NCBI RefSeq assembly: GCF_021728535.1
Contig: NZ_JAKKDU010000016.1
Span: 1-64,000 of the forward strand
Length of the DNA stretch: 64,000 nt
Direction: 5' to 3'
Source: Wocania arenilitoris
GTDB lineage: Bacteria > Bacteroidota > Bacteroidia > Flavobacteriales > Flavobacteriaceae
The notes beneath the pieces were generated by a model. It did no database searches and was not told the DNA's origin. It worked only from the letters and a program-made list of their open reading frames with translations. Both the position numbers and the translations under genes were made by a program. Each line of letters opens with the position of its first letter. The first letter of the stretch is position 1. Below, one piece after another: positions 25,770 through 34,974 of this stretch.

Positions 25770-26543
25770 ATGCAAAAACTAAAGTTTTCTTTATTAATAA
25801 TTGCAATATTATTCTCTTGTAGAACAATTAAAAATGATGATTGGCAAGTATTATTTAATGGTAAAGATTTAAAGGGTTGGGTTACTAAAATACATCATCA
25901 TGATTTTAATGACAACTACGCAAATACTTTTAGAGTAGTTGATAACAAAATACAAGTGAATTACGATGATTATGATAAGTTTAATGAGCGTTATGGTCAT
26001 TTATTTTACAACAAACCATTTTCATCATATCATTTAAAATTTGAATATAAGTTTACCAATCAATGGCTGGAAGATGCACCTAGCTATACATACAGAAATA
26101 GTGGTATTATGTTCCATTCTCAAGACCCTAAAACAATTTTAAAAGAACAAGATTGGCCAATTTCAGTAGAGTATCAAACTTTAGCTGAAGAGTTAGAAGG
26201 GGATCCTAGACCAACTGGTAATATGTGTTCTCCGGGTACCGAGGTATTTTTTAATAACGAAATGGATCCACGACATTGTATTAGGTCTAGTTCTCAAACT
26301 TACAAGTGGGATGAGTGGGTTAAAGGAGATTTAATAGTTTATAAAGATTCTTTAGTTATACATAAAGTAAATGGAGAAGAAGTGCTTAGGTATACCAAAC
26401 CACAAATAGGTGGTGGAGTTACAAATGGATTTAATCCCGATATTAAAACAGACGGAAAGTTACTTACCAGTGGATATATTGCCTTGCAATCTGAAGGGCA
26501 AGGTATTGAATTTAGAAATATTAAGATTAAAGAGTTCAATTAA
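25770..26543 (+). CDS. DUF1080 (3-keto-disaccharide hydrolase-type) lipoprotein
   Basis: A 257-residue lipoprotein starting at ATG 25770 (MQKLKFSLLI), lipobox LFSC near residue 17; a TTG further upstream gives no sensible leader. The DUF1080 domain (concanavalin-like sandwich) shows WQVLFNGKDLKGWVTK, NSGIMFHSQ, PISVEYQTL, the CSPGTEVFF/PRHCIRSSS cysteine pair and a closing SEGQGIEFRNIKIK. Family members act on 3-keto glycosides, hydrolysing or cleaving glycosidic bonds after oxidation at C3. It faces a minus-strand operon of cytochrome and DUF1501/DUF1553 proteins; DUF1080 and those genes often occur together. Confidence 0.85.
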   Translation: MQKLKFSLLIIAILFSCRTIKNDDWQVLFNGKDLKGWVTKIHHHDFNDNYANTFRVVDNKIQVNYDDYDKFNERYGHLFYNKPFSSYHLKFEYKFTNQWLEDAPSYTYRNSGIMFHSQDPKTILKEQDWPISVEYQTLAEELEGDPRPTGNMCSPGTEVFFNNEMDPRHCIRSSSQTYKWDEWVKGDLIVYKDSLVIHKVNGEEVLRYTKPQIGGGVTNGFNPDIKTDGKLLTSGYIALQSEGQGIEFRNIKIKEFN

Positions 26544-26559
26544 TCAACTAATTTCTCTA

Positions 26560-27933
26560 TTATTTTGATTCCGAAATAATATTTAGTTGAGGATGAGTTT
26601 TTGATAATGCCTCAATTTTAGAAGAGGTAACCTTCGTTTTCCAAACATATAAATTTTTCAAAGTTTTTAATTCAGTTAAGTCTTTTAAACCCTCGTCAGT
26701 TATATATGTGTTATACAAGTTTATTATTTCTACGTTTTTTAGAACTTTTAAAGCTTTAAGACCTTCATCTGTAATTTTATTAGAATGAATATTTAACCTT
26801 GTTAGATTTTTTAATTGAGAAATAGATTTTAAATGCGAATCATTCAGATTGCAATTTTTTACTTTAAGCCATGTTATTTGTTCTTTAGCCGTTTCTAATG
26901 CCTTAATGTTTTCTTCAGAAATACTATCACCTTTATAAATAACAGAAATCATATTACTATTCTCTCCCATAAAATCAACTTCAAAATTGTTTTTTTCTAA
27001 ACTGGAAATAGACTTAGTACTGAGCTCGTCGACTTTAACTTTTTCATAAAATGACTTTTCATTAAAATCTAAATTAAAATCTCTTTGCAAAATTCTAATA
27101 ATATTTTTGTCTAATTCTTTTTCTTCCGAAAATTTAATTAAGCTATCTGCTCCTTTTTTCATCCACCATTCAATAATTTGAATTTCACCAAAAGTAAGCG
27201 GAGTTCCTCGAGGGGGCATAAATTTTTTATGTTCTTTAGGTAATGTTACTCTATTTAAAAACTCACTTTCAAGTGGTTTTTTCGTGTTAATTACTAATCC
27301 ATTTTTACTGCCGTCAATGAGTTCTTTATAGTTGGTCAATAACAAGCCACCTTCTTTTTTGTTAGAGTTGTGACAACTAACACACTTGTCGTTTAGAATA
27401 GGTTGAATGATATCTTGAAACACAGAAATTGAATCTTCAGGTATTGTTTTAAAGTTTATTGTTTTGTCTTGTGATTTTGTGCCAGAAATTAGTTTAATAA
27501 AATTAGGAGCATAATGTGTTAAATAACTATCTCCATGTGTAAGACTGCCGCCTAAATGACCTGATACTGAAATTAAAACTAGTATAAATATAAGTGTCCA
27601 TGAAAAAACTTTTTTGTTTAATTTAAACCTATTTGTTTTTAATAGCCAACCAAAAAATGACAGTATTGTAACAAAAACGCCAAGCCATTTATGCCAAAAA
27701 AGTGTATTGGGGTTATAATCACCTTGTAATGATAAAAGCCAGCCAATAGCAACAGATCCAATAGAAGCAATGGTACCCCAAAGTAGTGTAAAAGCAATTG
27801 CTGGATTTATATCGAACTTTTTATTTTTTATTGAAAAAAGTTGTAATAGTCCTGCCATAAACAAAAAGCCTATTGGTAAATGAACTATTAAAGGATGAAA
27901 CCTGCCTAAAAATGTAATTAAATTGTCTTCCAT
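26560..27933 (-). CDS. Membrane c-type cytochrome with leucine-rich repeat tail
   Basis: A 457-residue protein with three parts. Residues 1-145 hold four membrane helices with the conserved start FHPLIVHLPIGFLFMAG. A cytochrome-type domain follows at about 170-245 with a single haem motif CVSCH in NDKCVSCHNSNKKEGGLLL. The C-terminal 180 residues include leucine-rich repeats (LKNLTRLNIHSNKITDEGLK, LKNVEIINLYNTYITDEGL). This layout is known from Planctomycetes and Flavobacteriia. Its stop side faces the DUF1080 gene, and it follows the DUF1501 gene by three bases, so it is the last gene of a three-gene operon. Its role as an electron-transfer partner is inferred. Confidence 0.85.
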   Translation of the reverse strand: MEDNLITFLGRFHPLIVHLPIGFLFMAGLLQLFSIKNKKFDINPAIAFTLLWGTIASIGSVAIGWLLSLQGDYNPNTLFWHKWLGVFVTILSFFGWLLKTNRFKLNKKVFSWTLIFILVLISVSGHLGGSLTHGDSYLTHYAPNFIKLISGTKSQDKTINFKTIPEDSISVFQDIIQPILNDKCVSCHNSNKKEGGLLLTNYKELIDGSKNGLVINTKKPLESEFLNRVTLPKEHKKFMPPRGTPLTFGEIQIIEWWMKKGADSLIKFSEEKELDKNIIRILQRDFNLDFNEKSFYEKVKVDELSTKSISSLEKNNFEVDFMGENSNMISVIYKGDSISEENIKALETAKEQITWLKVKNCNLNDSHLKSISQLKNLTRLNIHSNKITDEGLKALKVLKNVEIINLYNTYITDEGLKDLTELKTLKNLYVWKTKVTSSKIEALSKTHPQLNIISESK

Positions 27934-27936
27934 TTT

Positions 27937-29385
27937 TTATGATAAAATATCTTTTACAACATTACCGCTAACATCAGTTAACCTGAATCTCCGTCCTTGG
28001 TGTTTATATATTAAGCGTTCATGGTCCACACCCATTAAATGTAATAGTGTTGCTTGAAAATCATGTACGTGTACTGGATTTTCAACTATATTGTACCCAA
28101 AATCGTCAGTAGCTCCATAAACCATTCCTTTTTTTACGCCAGCTCCAGCCATAAAAAGGGTAAAGCATTTTGGGTGATGATCTCTTCCGTAATTGGTTGC
28201 AGAAAGCGCACCTTGGGAGTAATTTGTTCTTCCAAATTCTCCACCCCAAATAACCAACGTGTCCTCTAACAACCCGCGTTGTTTTAAATCTTTAATTAAT
28301 GCGGCTGTTGGTTGGTCTGTTTCTTTACATTGATTACGTAATTCTTCTGGTAATCCTCCATGATGATCCCAACCTTGATGGTAAAGTTGAATAAACTTTA
28401 CATCACGCTCTACAAGTCTTCTTGCAAGTAAACAATTAGCAGCATAGGTTCCAGGAATTTTGCTGTCTGGTCCGTACATATCATAAATATGTTCAGGCTC
28501 ACCTTCGGTATTCATAATTTCTGGTACCGAGGTTTGCATGCGGAATGCCATTTCATATTGAGACATACGTGCTTTAATTTCTGGGTCTTCTAACTTATTA
28601 TACTGTAATTGTTGTAATTTATTAAGGTGGTCTAATTGATTTTTTCTACTTTCAGAGGAGATTCCTGGAGGATTTTGTAAAAATAGTACAGGGTCTTTTC
28701 CAGCCCTGAATTGTGTGCCTTGATGTTCAGATGGTAAGAATCCATTTCCCCATAATCGTGAATAAAGGGGTTGACCTTTTTTGTCTTTAGTAACTAAAAC
28801 TACAAAATTTGGCAGGTTTTCATTATCAGAACCCAAACCATAGCTTATCCATGAACCAATTGATGGTCTTCCAGAAAACTGAGAACCTGTTTGCATAAAA
28901 GTAACGGCAGGGTCATGATTAATAGCTTCTGTGTACATGGATTTTACGAAACATAATTCATCCGATATTTCTGCTATATGAGGCATTCTATCACTTATCC
29001 AAGCACCACTTTGGCCATGTTGTTTAAATTTGAAAATAGAACCAGCTAGAGGGAATGATGTTTGTCCTGCTGTCATTCCTGTTAAACGCTGTCCATTCCT
29101 AATGCTTTCAGGTAATTCTTGCCCATTCATTTTTATTAATAAGGGCTTATAGTCAAATAAATCTAATTGAGATGGTGCACCACTTTGAAACAAATAAATA
29201 ACACGCTTAACTTTTGGTGGAAAATGAGATTTTTCTAAGATAGGATCTCCGTTAGGCCCTAACAAGGTAGATGCTCCCATTTGCATAGGATTCATTAAAG
29301 AACTAAGCGCAACTGCTCCTAGACCCAATGATGTTTTATTGAGAAAGTCTCTTCGAGAATAATTTTTATTATGATTATTGCACAT
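27937..29385 (-). CDS. DUF1501 protein with Tat signal
   Basis: A 482-residue exported protein of the DUF1501 family, a sulfatase/alkaline-phosphatase-like fold. The twin-arginine signal SRRDFLNKTSLG at 10-21 is clear, so it is exported folded. Conserved parts include RVIYLFQSGAPSQLDLFDYKP, GQTSFPLAGS, the DHHPKCFTLFMAGAGVK region and the tail VDHERLIYKHQGRRFRL. The enzymatic activity of the family is not established. It sits three bases from the genes on either side and is almost always paired with a DUF1553 cytochrome protein, as here. Confidence 0.9.
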   Translation of the reverse strand: MCNNHNKNYSRRDFLNKTSLGLGAVALSSLMNPMQMGASTLLGPNGDPILEKSHFPPKVKRVIYLFQSGAPSQLDLFDYKPLLIKMNGQELPESIRNGQRLTGMTAGQTSFPLAGSIFKFKQHGQSGAWISDRMPHIAEISDELCFVKSMYTEAINHDPAVTFMQTGSQFSGRPSIGSWISYGLGSDNENLPNFVVLVTKDKKGQPLYSRLWGNGFLPSEHQGTQFRAGKDPVLFLQNPPGISSESRKNQLDHLNKLQQLQYNKLEDPEIKARMSQYEMAFRMQTSVPEIMNTEGEPEHIYDMYGPDSKIPGTYAANCLLARRLVERDVKFIQLYHQGWDHHGGLPEELRNQCKETDQPTAALIKDLKQRGLLEDTLVIWGGEFGRTNYSQGALSATNYGRDHHPKCFTLFMAGAGVKKGMVYGATDDFGYNIVENPVHVHDFQATLLHLMGVDHERLIYKHQGRRFRLTDVSGNVVKDILS

Positions 29386-29388
29386 AAA

Positions 29389-32300
29389 TTATCTTTTAGT
29401 ATACATTTCGTCCATATTAAATAAGGTGTTTGCAACCATAGTCATAGCAGCGATTTCGCTAACTGGATATTCTTTTGGAATTTTATAATCTCCAACTGAT
29501 AAATATTCTAAGGCTTTATCATTATTTTCTGTAAACTTGGATAATTCAACGGAATATAAATTACTCATTATTTCTAGTTCTTTATTACTTGGTTTTCTAC
29601 TTAAGGTTAGTAAAAATCCAATTTCAAGTTGACTTTTTAATGAAACACCACCTTCTTTTTTCATGCGATAAGCAAGTGCTTTTGCTGTTTCTACAAATTG
29701 CGGATCATTCAGTAATGATAACGCCTGTAAAGGAGTATTCGTTTTTTCTCTGAATACAATGCAATTCTCTCTACCAGGCATATCAAAAATTTCCATGTAT
29801 GGTGGAGGAGAGGTTCTTTTGTTAAAAGTGTACATGCTTTTTCTGTATTGCTTATCATCATGGTCTTGAACAAAATAGAGTAAGTCTTTAGAAAAATTTC
29901 CTTTTTCTATCCAAAGTCCTTTTGGTTGATAGGGTTTAGCACTTTTGCCTCCAACTTTAGTGTTTATCAGCCCGCTTGCTTTTAAAGCAATATCTCTAAT
30001 AAACTCTGCCTGTAACCTGTAAGATGGTGCTCTAGCTAAAAGTAAATTGTCAGGGTCTAATTCTCGTAAGGACTTTGAGGTTTTTGATGATTGACCATAC
30101 GTATTACTCATAACCATCTTTTTAATTAATTTACGTAAATCCCAACCAGATTCAATAAAATCTATTGCTAACCAATCTAATAATTTTGCATGAGTAGGAA
30201 GTGCGCCTTGATTTCCAAAATCGTTCATGGTAGTAACTAAACCTTGGCCGAAAATTAATTGCCAATATCGATTTACCGCTACTCTTGCTGCAAGTGGATT
30301 TTTAGAATCGAATAACCATTGGCTTAATCCTAATCTATCTTTAGAGTATTCATTGATATTCTCAGAAATATGAGTTGGAGTACCTCTTTCTACTTCTTGT
30401 CCGTAGTTATCATACTCACCTCTATGTAAAATATAAGTTTGTCGTTGCTTTGGCATTTCCTCCATTACCATAATTTCCTTAACAGTATCTAAGGCTTTTA
30501 GTTTATCATTTCTTAGCTCTTTTAAATTTGCAGATAGTTTTAAATAATTCTTTTCAAAAGGTTTATAAGCAAAATTATCTTGACTTGCTTTTGATTGTTG
30601 GTAAACATATGAAACTTGTTTAGTAGGTATTTCAAAATCGTAAATTGATAATTCGTCAATTTTCCCTTGAAAAATACCATTATCTCCTGTTTGTACTCTT
30701 AAAGATTTTCCTATTACCAAATTCTTTTTCGCATTTGGAATCATGCTTTTATACAACCGACTATACTCAATGCTTTGATTCACATCTTTTCCGTTTAGGT
30801 AAACATGTAGCCCATTAGCACTTTTAGATCCATCATATGTCATTAATATATGCGTCCATTTATTTAATGGAATGGTGTCTTTGGTTTTTATGTGAATATA
30901 GTTATTAGGTAAAGCACTTATTAAGCGCGATGATACTTGTCCGTTTGATTCTATGTAAAGATCCCAACCTCGGTAAAGTTCATGTTTAACACTAGAGTTT
31001 CCAATTACCGTCATAGTTTTTGTTGGAATCAGTTTGTCAATATAAACCCAAACCGATACAGAAAAAGCATCGGCAATTTGAAAAGGAGCTAAGCTTGTAA
31101 TGTTTATTTGATCGTATTGATTATCAAAAATTGCTGATTTACCCTTTATTCCAGTATCTAAAGTTAATTTAGAACTAACTGTTGTTTTATTATTTCCATC
31201 TAAAATTTTCTTTTTCTTATTTGAAGAAATGCTCTCAAATGAGTGATGCAATACAGGTTTAGCTTTTTTAAATCGTTCTGAATTTTTAAAATCAGATTCA
31301 GAGAGGAAAGACTTTTTAAATTCTTTTTCTAAGATTTCTAAAGAATCAATTTTATACTGAATGCCATCGGTAATACTATCTAATTTATCGTCTGTTAAAA
31401 GCAATAATGGTCCAGAATTTCCATCGTTGCTAGTCATTCCTAATTCTTTTATATTGTTAAAGTAGGCAAACAATTGAAAATAATCTTTTTGAGTTATTGG
31501 GTCGAATTTATGGTCGTGGCATTTAGCACATTCCATAGTTAAACCCAAAAATGCAGTTCCAAAAGTATTTGTTCTATTAGTTACGTAATCAACTCTAAAC
31601 TCTTCATCAATAGCACCACCTTCTGCTGTGGTTGGGTGATTTCTATTAAAGGCTGTTGCTAATTTTTGTCTCTTGGTAGCATTTGGTACTAAATCTCCTG
31701 CTAATTGTTCTGTAACAAACTCATTATAGGGTTTATTATTATAAAACGCATCAATTACCCAATCCCTCCATTGCCACATCATTCTTGCTCCATCTGCATG
31801 ATATCCATGTGAATCACTATATCTTGCAACATCAAGCCACTCTAGGGTTAGCCTTTCTGCATGGTCTATAGAGTTTAGCATTGTATCAACTAATTTTTCA
31901 TAAGCATTTGGATTTGTGTCATTTAAAAATGAATTTATTTCTTCAATAGTTGGAGGTATGCCTCTTAAGTCTAAAGAAAGTCTTCTTAATAATTGTTGCT
32001 TATTTGCTGGTTTATTGGGCTTTATTTTTTTCTCCTGAAGCTTAGCATAAATAAATTGATCAATTTCATTGGAAACTTCCCAAGGTAGCGAATCTGGTAA
32101 TTCGGGAAGTTTGGGAGGAATAAAAGCCCAGTGCTTTTTCCATTCAGCACCTTGTTCAACCCATTTTATAAGAATGGCTTTTTCTCTTGGGTTTAACTCT
32201 AAATGAGCCTCTGGAGGAGGCATTAATAAATTGGGGTCTTTACTTAGTATACGTTTAATAGATTCACTTTTACTTAAACTTCCTGGTTTAAAAGCAAAAT

Positions 32301-32574
32301 TGCCATTACTAGATTTTTTATAAAGACCTTCGGGTAAATCAAATCTTAAATCTGCTTCTCTAGCATTTTTGTCTGGTCCGTGACACGAGTAACATTTATC
32401 AGATAATATAGGTTTTACATCAATATTAAAATCAATATTATTTGGTAATTCTCGATATGGTATGTCTACGTATTCTGGTATGTTCTTCTTGCATCCTACA
32501 AATATTAGAAAAACAAAAGTCATAACTAGAATGATTTTAATACTTAGTAATTTACCAGTAAAAAAGGAAAGCAT
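29389..32574 (-). CDS. DUF1549/DUF1553 planctomycete-type cytochrome lipoprotein with LamG domain
   Basis: About 1061 residues from ATG 32574; a TTG 24 bases upstream overlaps the -7 box and is unlikely. The leader ends in a lipobox (FVGC). A cytochrome domain with CYSCH (NDKCYSCHGPD type) is at about 55-140, DUF1549 at about 165-380 (LEWLDVARYSDSHGYHADG, with a second CxxCH in CAKCHD), a LamG/concanavalin-like domain at about 440-650 (FSVSVWVYID, WTHILMTYDGS) and DUF1553 at about 720-1010 (NRYWQLIFGQGLVTT, RLQAEFIRDIALKASG, NTPLQALSLLNDPQFVE). It is probably surface-exposed and involved in oxidising or binding a carbohydrate, with electrons passed to the partner cytochrome; function is inferred from context. 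Confidence 0.88.
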   Translation of the reverse strand: MLSFFTGKLLSIKIILVMTFVFLIFVGCKKNIPEYVDIPYRELPNNIDFNIDVKPILSDKCYSCHGPDKNAREADLRFDLPEGLYKKSSNGNFAFKPGSLSKSESIKRILSKDPNLLMPPPEAHLELNPREKAILIKWVEQGAEWKKHWAFIPPKLPELPDSLPWEVSNEIDQFIYAKLQEKKIKPNKPANKQQLLRRLSLDLRGIPPTIEEINSFLNDTNPNAYEKLVDTMLNSIDHAERLTLEWLDVARYSDSHGYHADGARMMWQWRDWVIDAFYNNKPYNEFVTEQLAGDLVPNATKRQKLATAFNRNHPTTAEGGAIDEEFRVDYVTNRTNTFGTAFLGLTMECAKCHDHKFDPITQKDYFQLFAYFNNIKELGMTSNDGNSGPLLLLTDDKLDSITDGIQYKIDSLEILEKEFKKSFLSESDFKNSERFKKAKPVLHHSFESISSNKKKKILDGNNKTTVSSKLTLDTGIKGKSAIFDNQYDQINITSLAPFQIADAFSVSVWVYIDKLIPTKTMTVIGNSSVKHELYRGWDLYIESNGQVSSRLISALPNNYIHIKTKDTIPLNKWTHILMTYDGSKSANGLHVYLNGKDVNQSIEYSRLYKSMIPNAKKNLVIGKSLRVQTGDNGIFQGKIDELSIYDFEIPTKQVSYVYQQSKASQDNFAYKPFEKNYLKLSANLKELRNDKLKALDTVKEIMVMEEMPKQRQTYILHRGEYDNYGQEVERGTPTHISENINEYSKDRLGLSQWLFDSKNPLAARVAVNRYWQLIFGQGLVTTMNDFGNQGALPTHAKLLDWLAIDFIESGWDLRKLIKKMVMSNTYGQSSKTSKSLRELDPDNLLLARAPSYRLQAEFIRDIALKASGLINTKVGGKSAKPYQPKGLWIEKGNFSKDLLYFVQDHDDKQYRKSMYTFNKRTSPPPYMEIFDMPGRENCIVFREKTNTPLQALSLLNDPQFVETAKALAYRMKKEGGVSLKSQLEIGFLLTLSRKPSNKELEIMSNLYSVELSKFTENNDKALEYLSVGDYKIPKEYPVSEIAAMTMVANTLFNMDEMYTKR

Positions 32575-32595
32575 TTCAAGATAATTTAACAAAGC

Positions 32596-32603
32596 CAAAT
32601 ATA
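32596..32603 (-). promoter_or_regulatory. Promoter -7 box of the cytochrome/DUF1501/DUF1553 operon
   Basis: Minus strand TATATTTG fits TAnnTTTG, 21 bases upstream of ATG 32574, and supports that start. A TA repeat and a 13-base inverted repeat (AATTAAAATTAAA at 32613-32625, TTTAATTTTAATT at 32639-32651) lie directly upstream; the latter may be an operator or just AT-rich sequence. Confidence 0.45.
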
Positions 32604-32651
32604 TATATATATAATTAAAATTAAATTATGCTTTTTTGTTTAATTTTAATT

Positions 32652-33262
32652 AATTAAAGGTTATGTAAAGGTGTTTTTTAACTTTTATATAAAAGATTTT
32701 ATTTTTGTTTATAACATTGATTCATATTTTATTAAGCCCAAATCAGGTATTAAAAAAGATATTACACCCAATTACACATTAAAATGAGCTAAAAAGGGTT
32801 TATATAATTTTTGATTATAAGCAATCGATTTTATGATTTCAATGTTTAAGTTATTATTAAAAAAATCATATAGTCATTGTTTTACGTTATCAAGGGTTTC
32901 GAACACATTGTTTTTGTAGTGTTATTCACCATGAATACCAAAGCGGGAGAGTTGTAAAAAGTTCAACCTTCCTTTTATGCTAATAAACAGCATGAAGACT
33001 TCCAGTAAAAAATCATATTGCCATTTATTTATCGGTTTCATTTTGTCAAGTATCGTTTTTATATGATATTTATACTGTGATTTCTCCTTGTAAATCAATG
33101 TAATAGTCTTTTGAGATAAACTATTAATTTATTGAATATCAAAGGGTTGGCTTGGTTTTTTAATTACTTTTTTCGGTTTGTTTTACTGATTTTCAATTGT
33201 TTAAATAAAATCTTAACGGACTATTGTAGAACATTAAGTTAAAAAGGCTACTAGGTTATTAA
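32652..33262. other. Long intergenic stretch with transposase debris
   Basis: About 610 bases without an intact gene. The only thing recognised is the transposase fragment at 32874-33041 on the minus strand. The rest, including 32652-32870 and 33045-33260, is AT-rich and carries no clear frame, hairpin or promoter that I can support. Confidence 0.6.
32874..33041 (-). pseudogene. N-terminal fragment of a transposase
   Basis: From ATG 33041 the frame reads MKPINKWQYDFLLEVFMLFI, SIKGRLNFLQLSRFGIHGE, then TAA where family members have Gln, then HYKNN. The segment LFISIKGRLNFLQLSRFG is the start of a DDE transposase family I recall from Bacteroidota (KGRINFLQL-RFG). After HYKNN similarity fades and a second stop follows at 32876-32874. 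It is a different element from the one at 2817-3128. Confidence 0.65.
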
Positions 33263-33970
33263 TCAATCAATAATCTCAACATTTCTAATAAAGACGTTTT
33301 TATCAGGCCAATCTCCATCATCTGTTTCAACTGCAGCTATTTTGTCAACAACAGCCATCCCTTTAATTACTTTTCCAAATACAGTATAATCACCATTTAA
33401 AAAATGAGCTCCCCCTTTTTGGCAAACAATAAAAAACTCAAAAGGAGAGGCTAATTTGTGCGGATTATCAATTTCTCCACTTGGCATAGAAATAACACCG
33501 CGGTCGTGTTTAAACCCTTTTTTTGTATCTGTTGGTAGTAAATACTTTCCAATATCAGCTCGTTTTCTGGCGGTCTTTCTATCATCACTATTACCACCCT
33601 GAATTATAAAATTATCAATAACACGATAAAATTGTGTGCCATTAAAATATTTTTGCTTTGTTAAAAAAATAAAGTTAGAGCGGTGATACAAAGTTTCGTT
33701 GTACAATAAAATGTCAATAGTGCCAAAGTCTGTAGTAATACGCACTTTGTTTTCTTTATGCTTTTTGTTGTAATCTTGAAAAAAATACATTGCATTTTTA
33801 TCATTTAGTTTAGGGTATTTGCGTTCTTGTTCTTCGGTAATTACAACAGGTTTAACTTTCTTTTTAGTTGAAGTTGTTTTAGGAGGCTCAGAAATATTTT
33901 TCTTTTTAGATTGTTTATCTTTACAATTCAAAAAAAGAAAAAAAACTAGAAGCAATAATTTAAAGTGCAT
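33263..33970 (-). CDS. Cyclophilin-type peptidyl-prolyl isomerase lipoprotein
   Basis: About 235 residues from ATG 33970 (MHFKLLLLVFF, lipobox LNC near residue 16); a longer frame upstream would bury the signal peptide. After a Lys-rich spacer the cyclophilin domain begins near residue 70: VRITTDFGTIDILLYNE, NFIFLTKQKYFNGTQFYRVI, FIIQGGNSDD, the GVISMPSGE and FFIVCQKGGAHFLNGDYTVF segments and VFIRNVEI. Catalytic Arg and Phe-Gln equivalents (FYRVI, FIIQGG) are present. It would catalyse proline isomerisation of folding proteins in the periplasm. Divergent from the esterase at 34085. Confidence 0.88.
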   Translation of the reverse strand: MHFKLLLLVFFLFLNCKDKQSKKKNISEPPKTTSTKKKVKPVVITEEQERKYPKLNDKNAMYFFQDYNKKHKENKVRITTDFGTIDILLYNETLYHRSNFIFLTKQKYFNGTQFYRVIDNFIIQGGNSDDRKTARKRADIGKYLLPTDTKKGFKHDRGVISMPSGEIDNPHKLASPFEFFIVCQKGGAHFLNGDYTVFGKVIKGMAVVDKIAAVETDDGDWPDKNVFIRNVEIID

Positions 33971-34084
33971 TTTAATAATTTTAAAATCGATATCAAAAGT
34001 AAAGATTATACAAACATTAAACAATTTGAAAAAAAATGACTTGTTTTTTTGTGACAAGTGAATTGGAAATATATAATTACTCTT

Positions 34085-34957
34085 ATGGCACTCATAAAAA
34101 TAAATAAAGTACCAGTTGTATTATTAACTTTTATTAGCCTTTTTTTTACATCGTTAAACATTGCTCAATCTATGGAAACTATATATTTATGGGCTAACCA
34201 AGTGCCTAATGAAATAAATAAAAAACATGATGCCGTTAAAACTGAAAACACCAGTGGAAATGTAACTAGACTAACAAATGTAACTAACCCTGTTTTAGAA
34301 GTTTTTAAACCAGATACAACAACAAATAATGGGGCAGGTGTAATTATTTGCCCAGGTGGAGGCTATCATATTTTGGCAATTGATTTAGAAGGCTATGAAG
34401 TTGCTAAATGGCTAAATAAGTTGGGTTTTACAGCGTTTGTGTTGCAATACAGAGTGCCAGAAAATAGGCTAGGAGCTTTAAACGATATACAAAGAGCTAT
34501 TAAAGTTGTTAGGAGCAAATCAAAATTATACAATATAAATCCAGATAAAATAGGTGTTTTGGGTTTTTCAGCTGGCGGAAGTTTAGCGGCAAGGGCTTCT
34601 ACCAATTTTAATAACGAAACATATAGTAAATTTGATGAAATTGATAATGAATCGTGTAAACCAGATTTTGCAGTACTCGTATATCCAGCTTATTTAAATA
34701 ATGGTAATAACAATACGATAACACCAGAATTAACAATAACTAACCAAACACCACCAATGTTTATTTTTGCGACTGCCGATGATGCTTATTCAAACAAAGG
34801 TTCTTTAGTGTTGTCAAAAGCACTTATGGATTCTAAAATACCTGTAGAACTTCATCTTTTGCCTTCAGGTGGTCATGGATACGGATTAAGAAAAGGAAAT
34901 ATAGCTGCAGAAACATGGCCGGTTTTGGTTGAAAAATGGCTTAAAAAAAGCATTTAA
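34085..34957 (+). CDS. Secreted alpha/beta hydrolase (acetyl-ester hydrolase type)
   Basis: About 290 residues from ATG 34085 (MALIKINKVPVV), signal peptide to about residue 28 (NIAQS). The alpha/beta hydrolase domain has the oxyanion loop CPGGGYHILA, the nucleophile elbow GFSAGG, the acid in ATADDAYS and the histidine in SGGHGYGLR. This pattern is typical of BD-FAE/acetyl-xylan-esterase-like enzymes that remove acetyl groups from plant or algal polysaccharides; the substrate here is inferred. A GTG at 34058 is a less likely start. A Nudix gene follows after 17 bases. Confidence 0.87.
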   Translation: MALIKINKVPVVLLTFISLFFTSLNIAQSMETIYLWANQVPNEINKKHDAVKTENTSGNVTRLTNVTNPVLEVFKPDTTTNNGAGVIICPGGGYHILAIDLEGYEVAKWLNKLGFTAFVLQYRVPENRLGALNDIQRAIKVVRSKSKLYNINPDKIGVLGFSAGGSLAARASTNFNNETYSKFDEIDNESCKPDFAVLVYPAYLNNGNNNTITPELTITNQTPPMFIFATADDAYSNKGSLVLSKALMDSKIPVELHLLPSGGHGYGLRKGNIAAETWPVLVEKWLKKSI

Positions 34958-34974
34958 TAATCGCTTTTATTTGT

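Noticed and set aside
32596-32651. TA repeat and 13-base inverted repeat as a replication origin or strong operator
   Set aside because: Such sequences arise easily in AT-rich DNA; no DnaA boxes or origin-linked genes are near.
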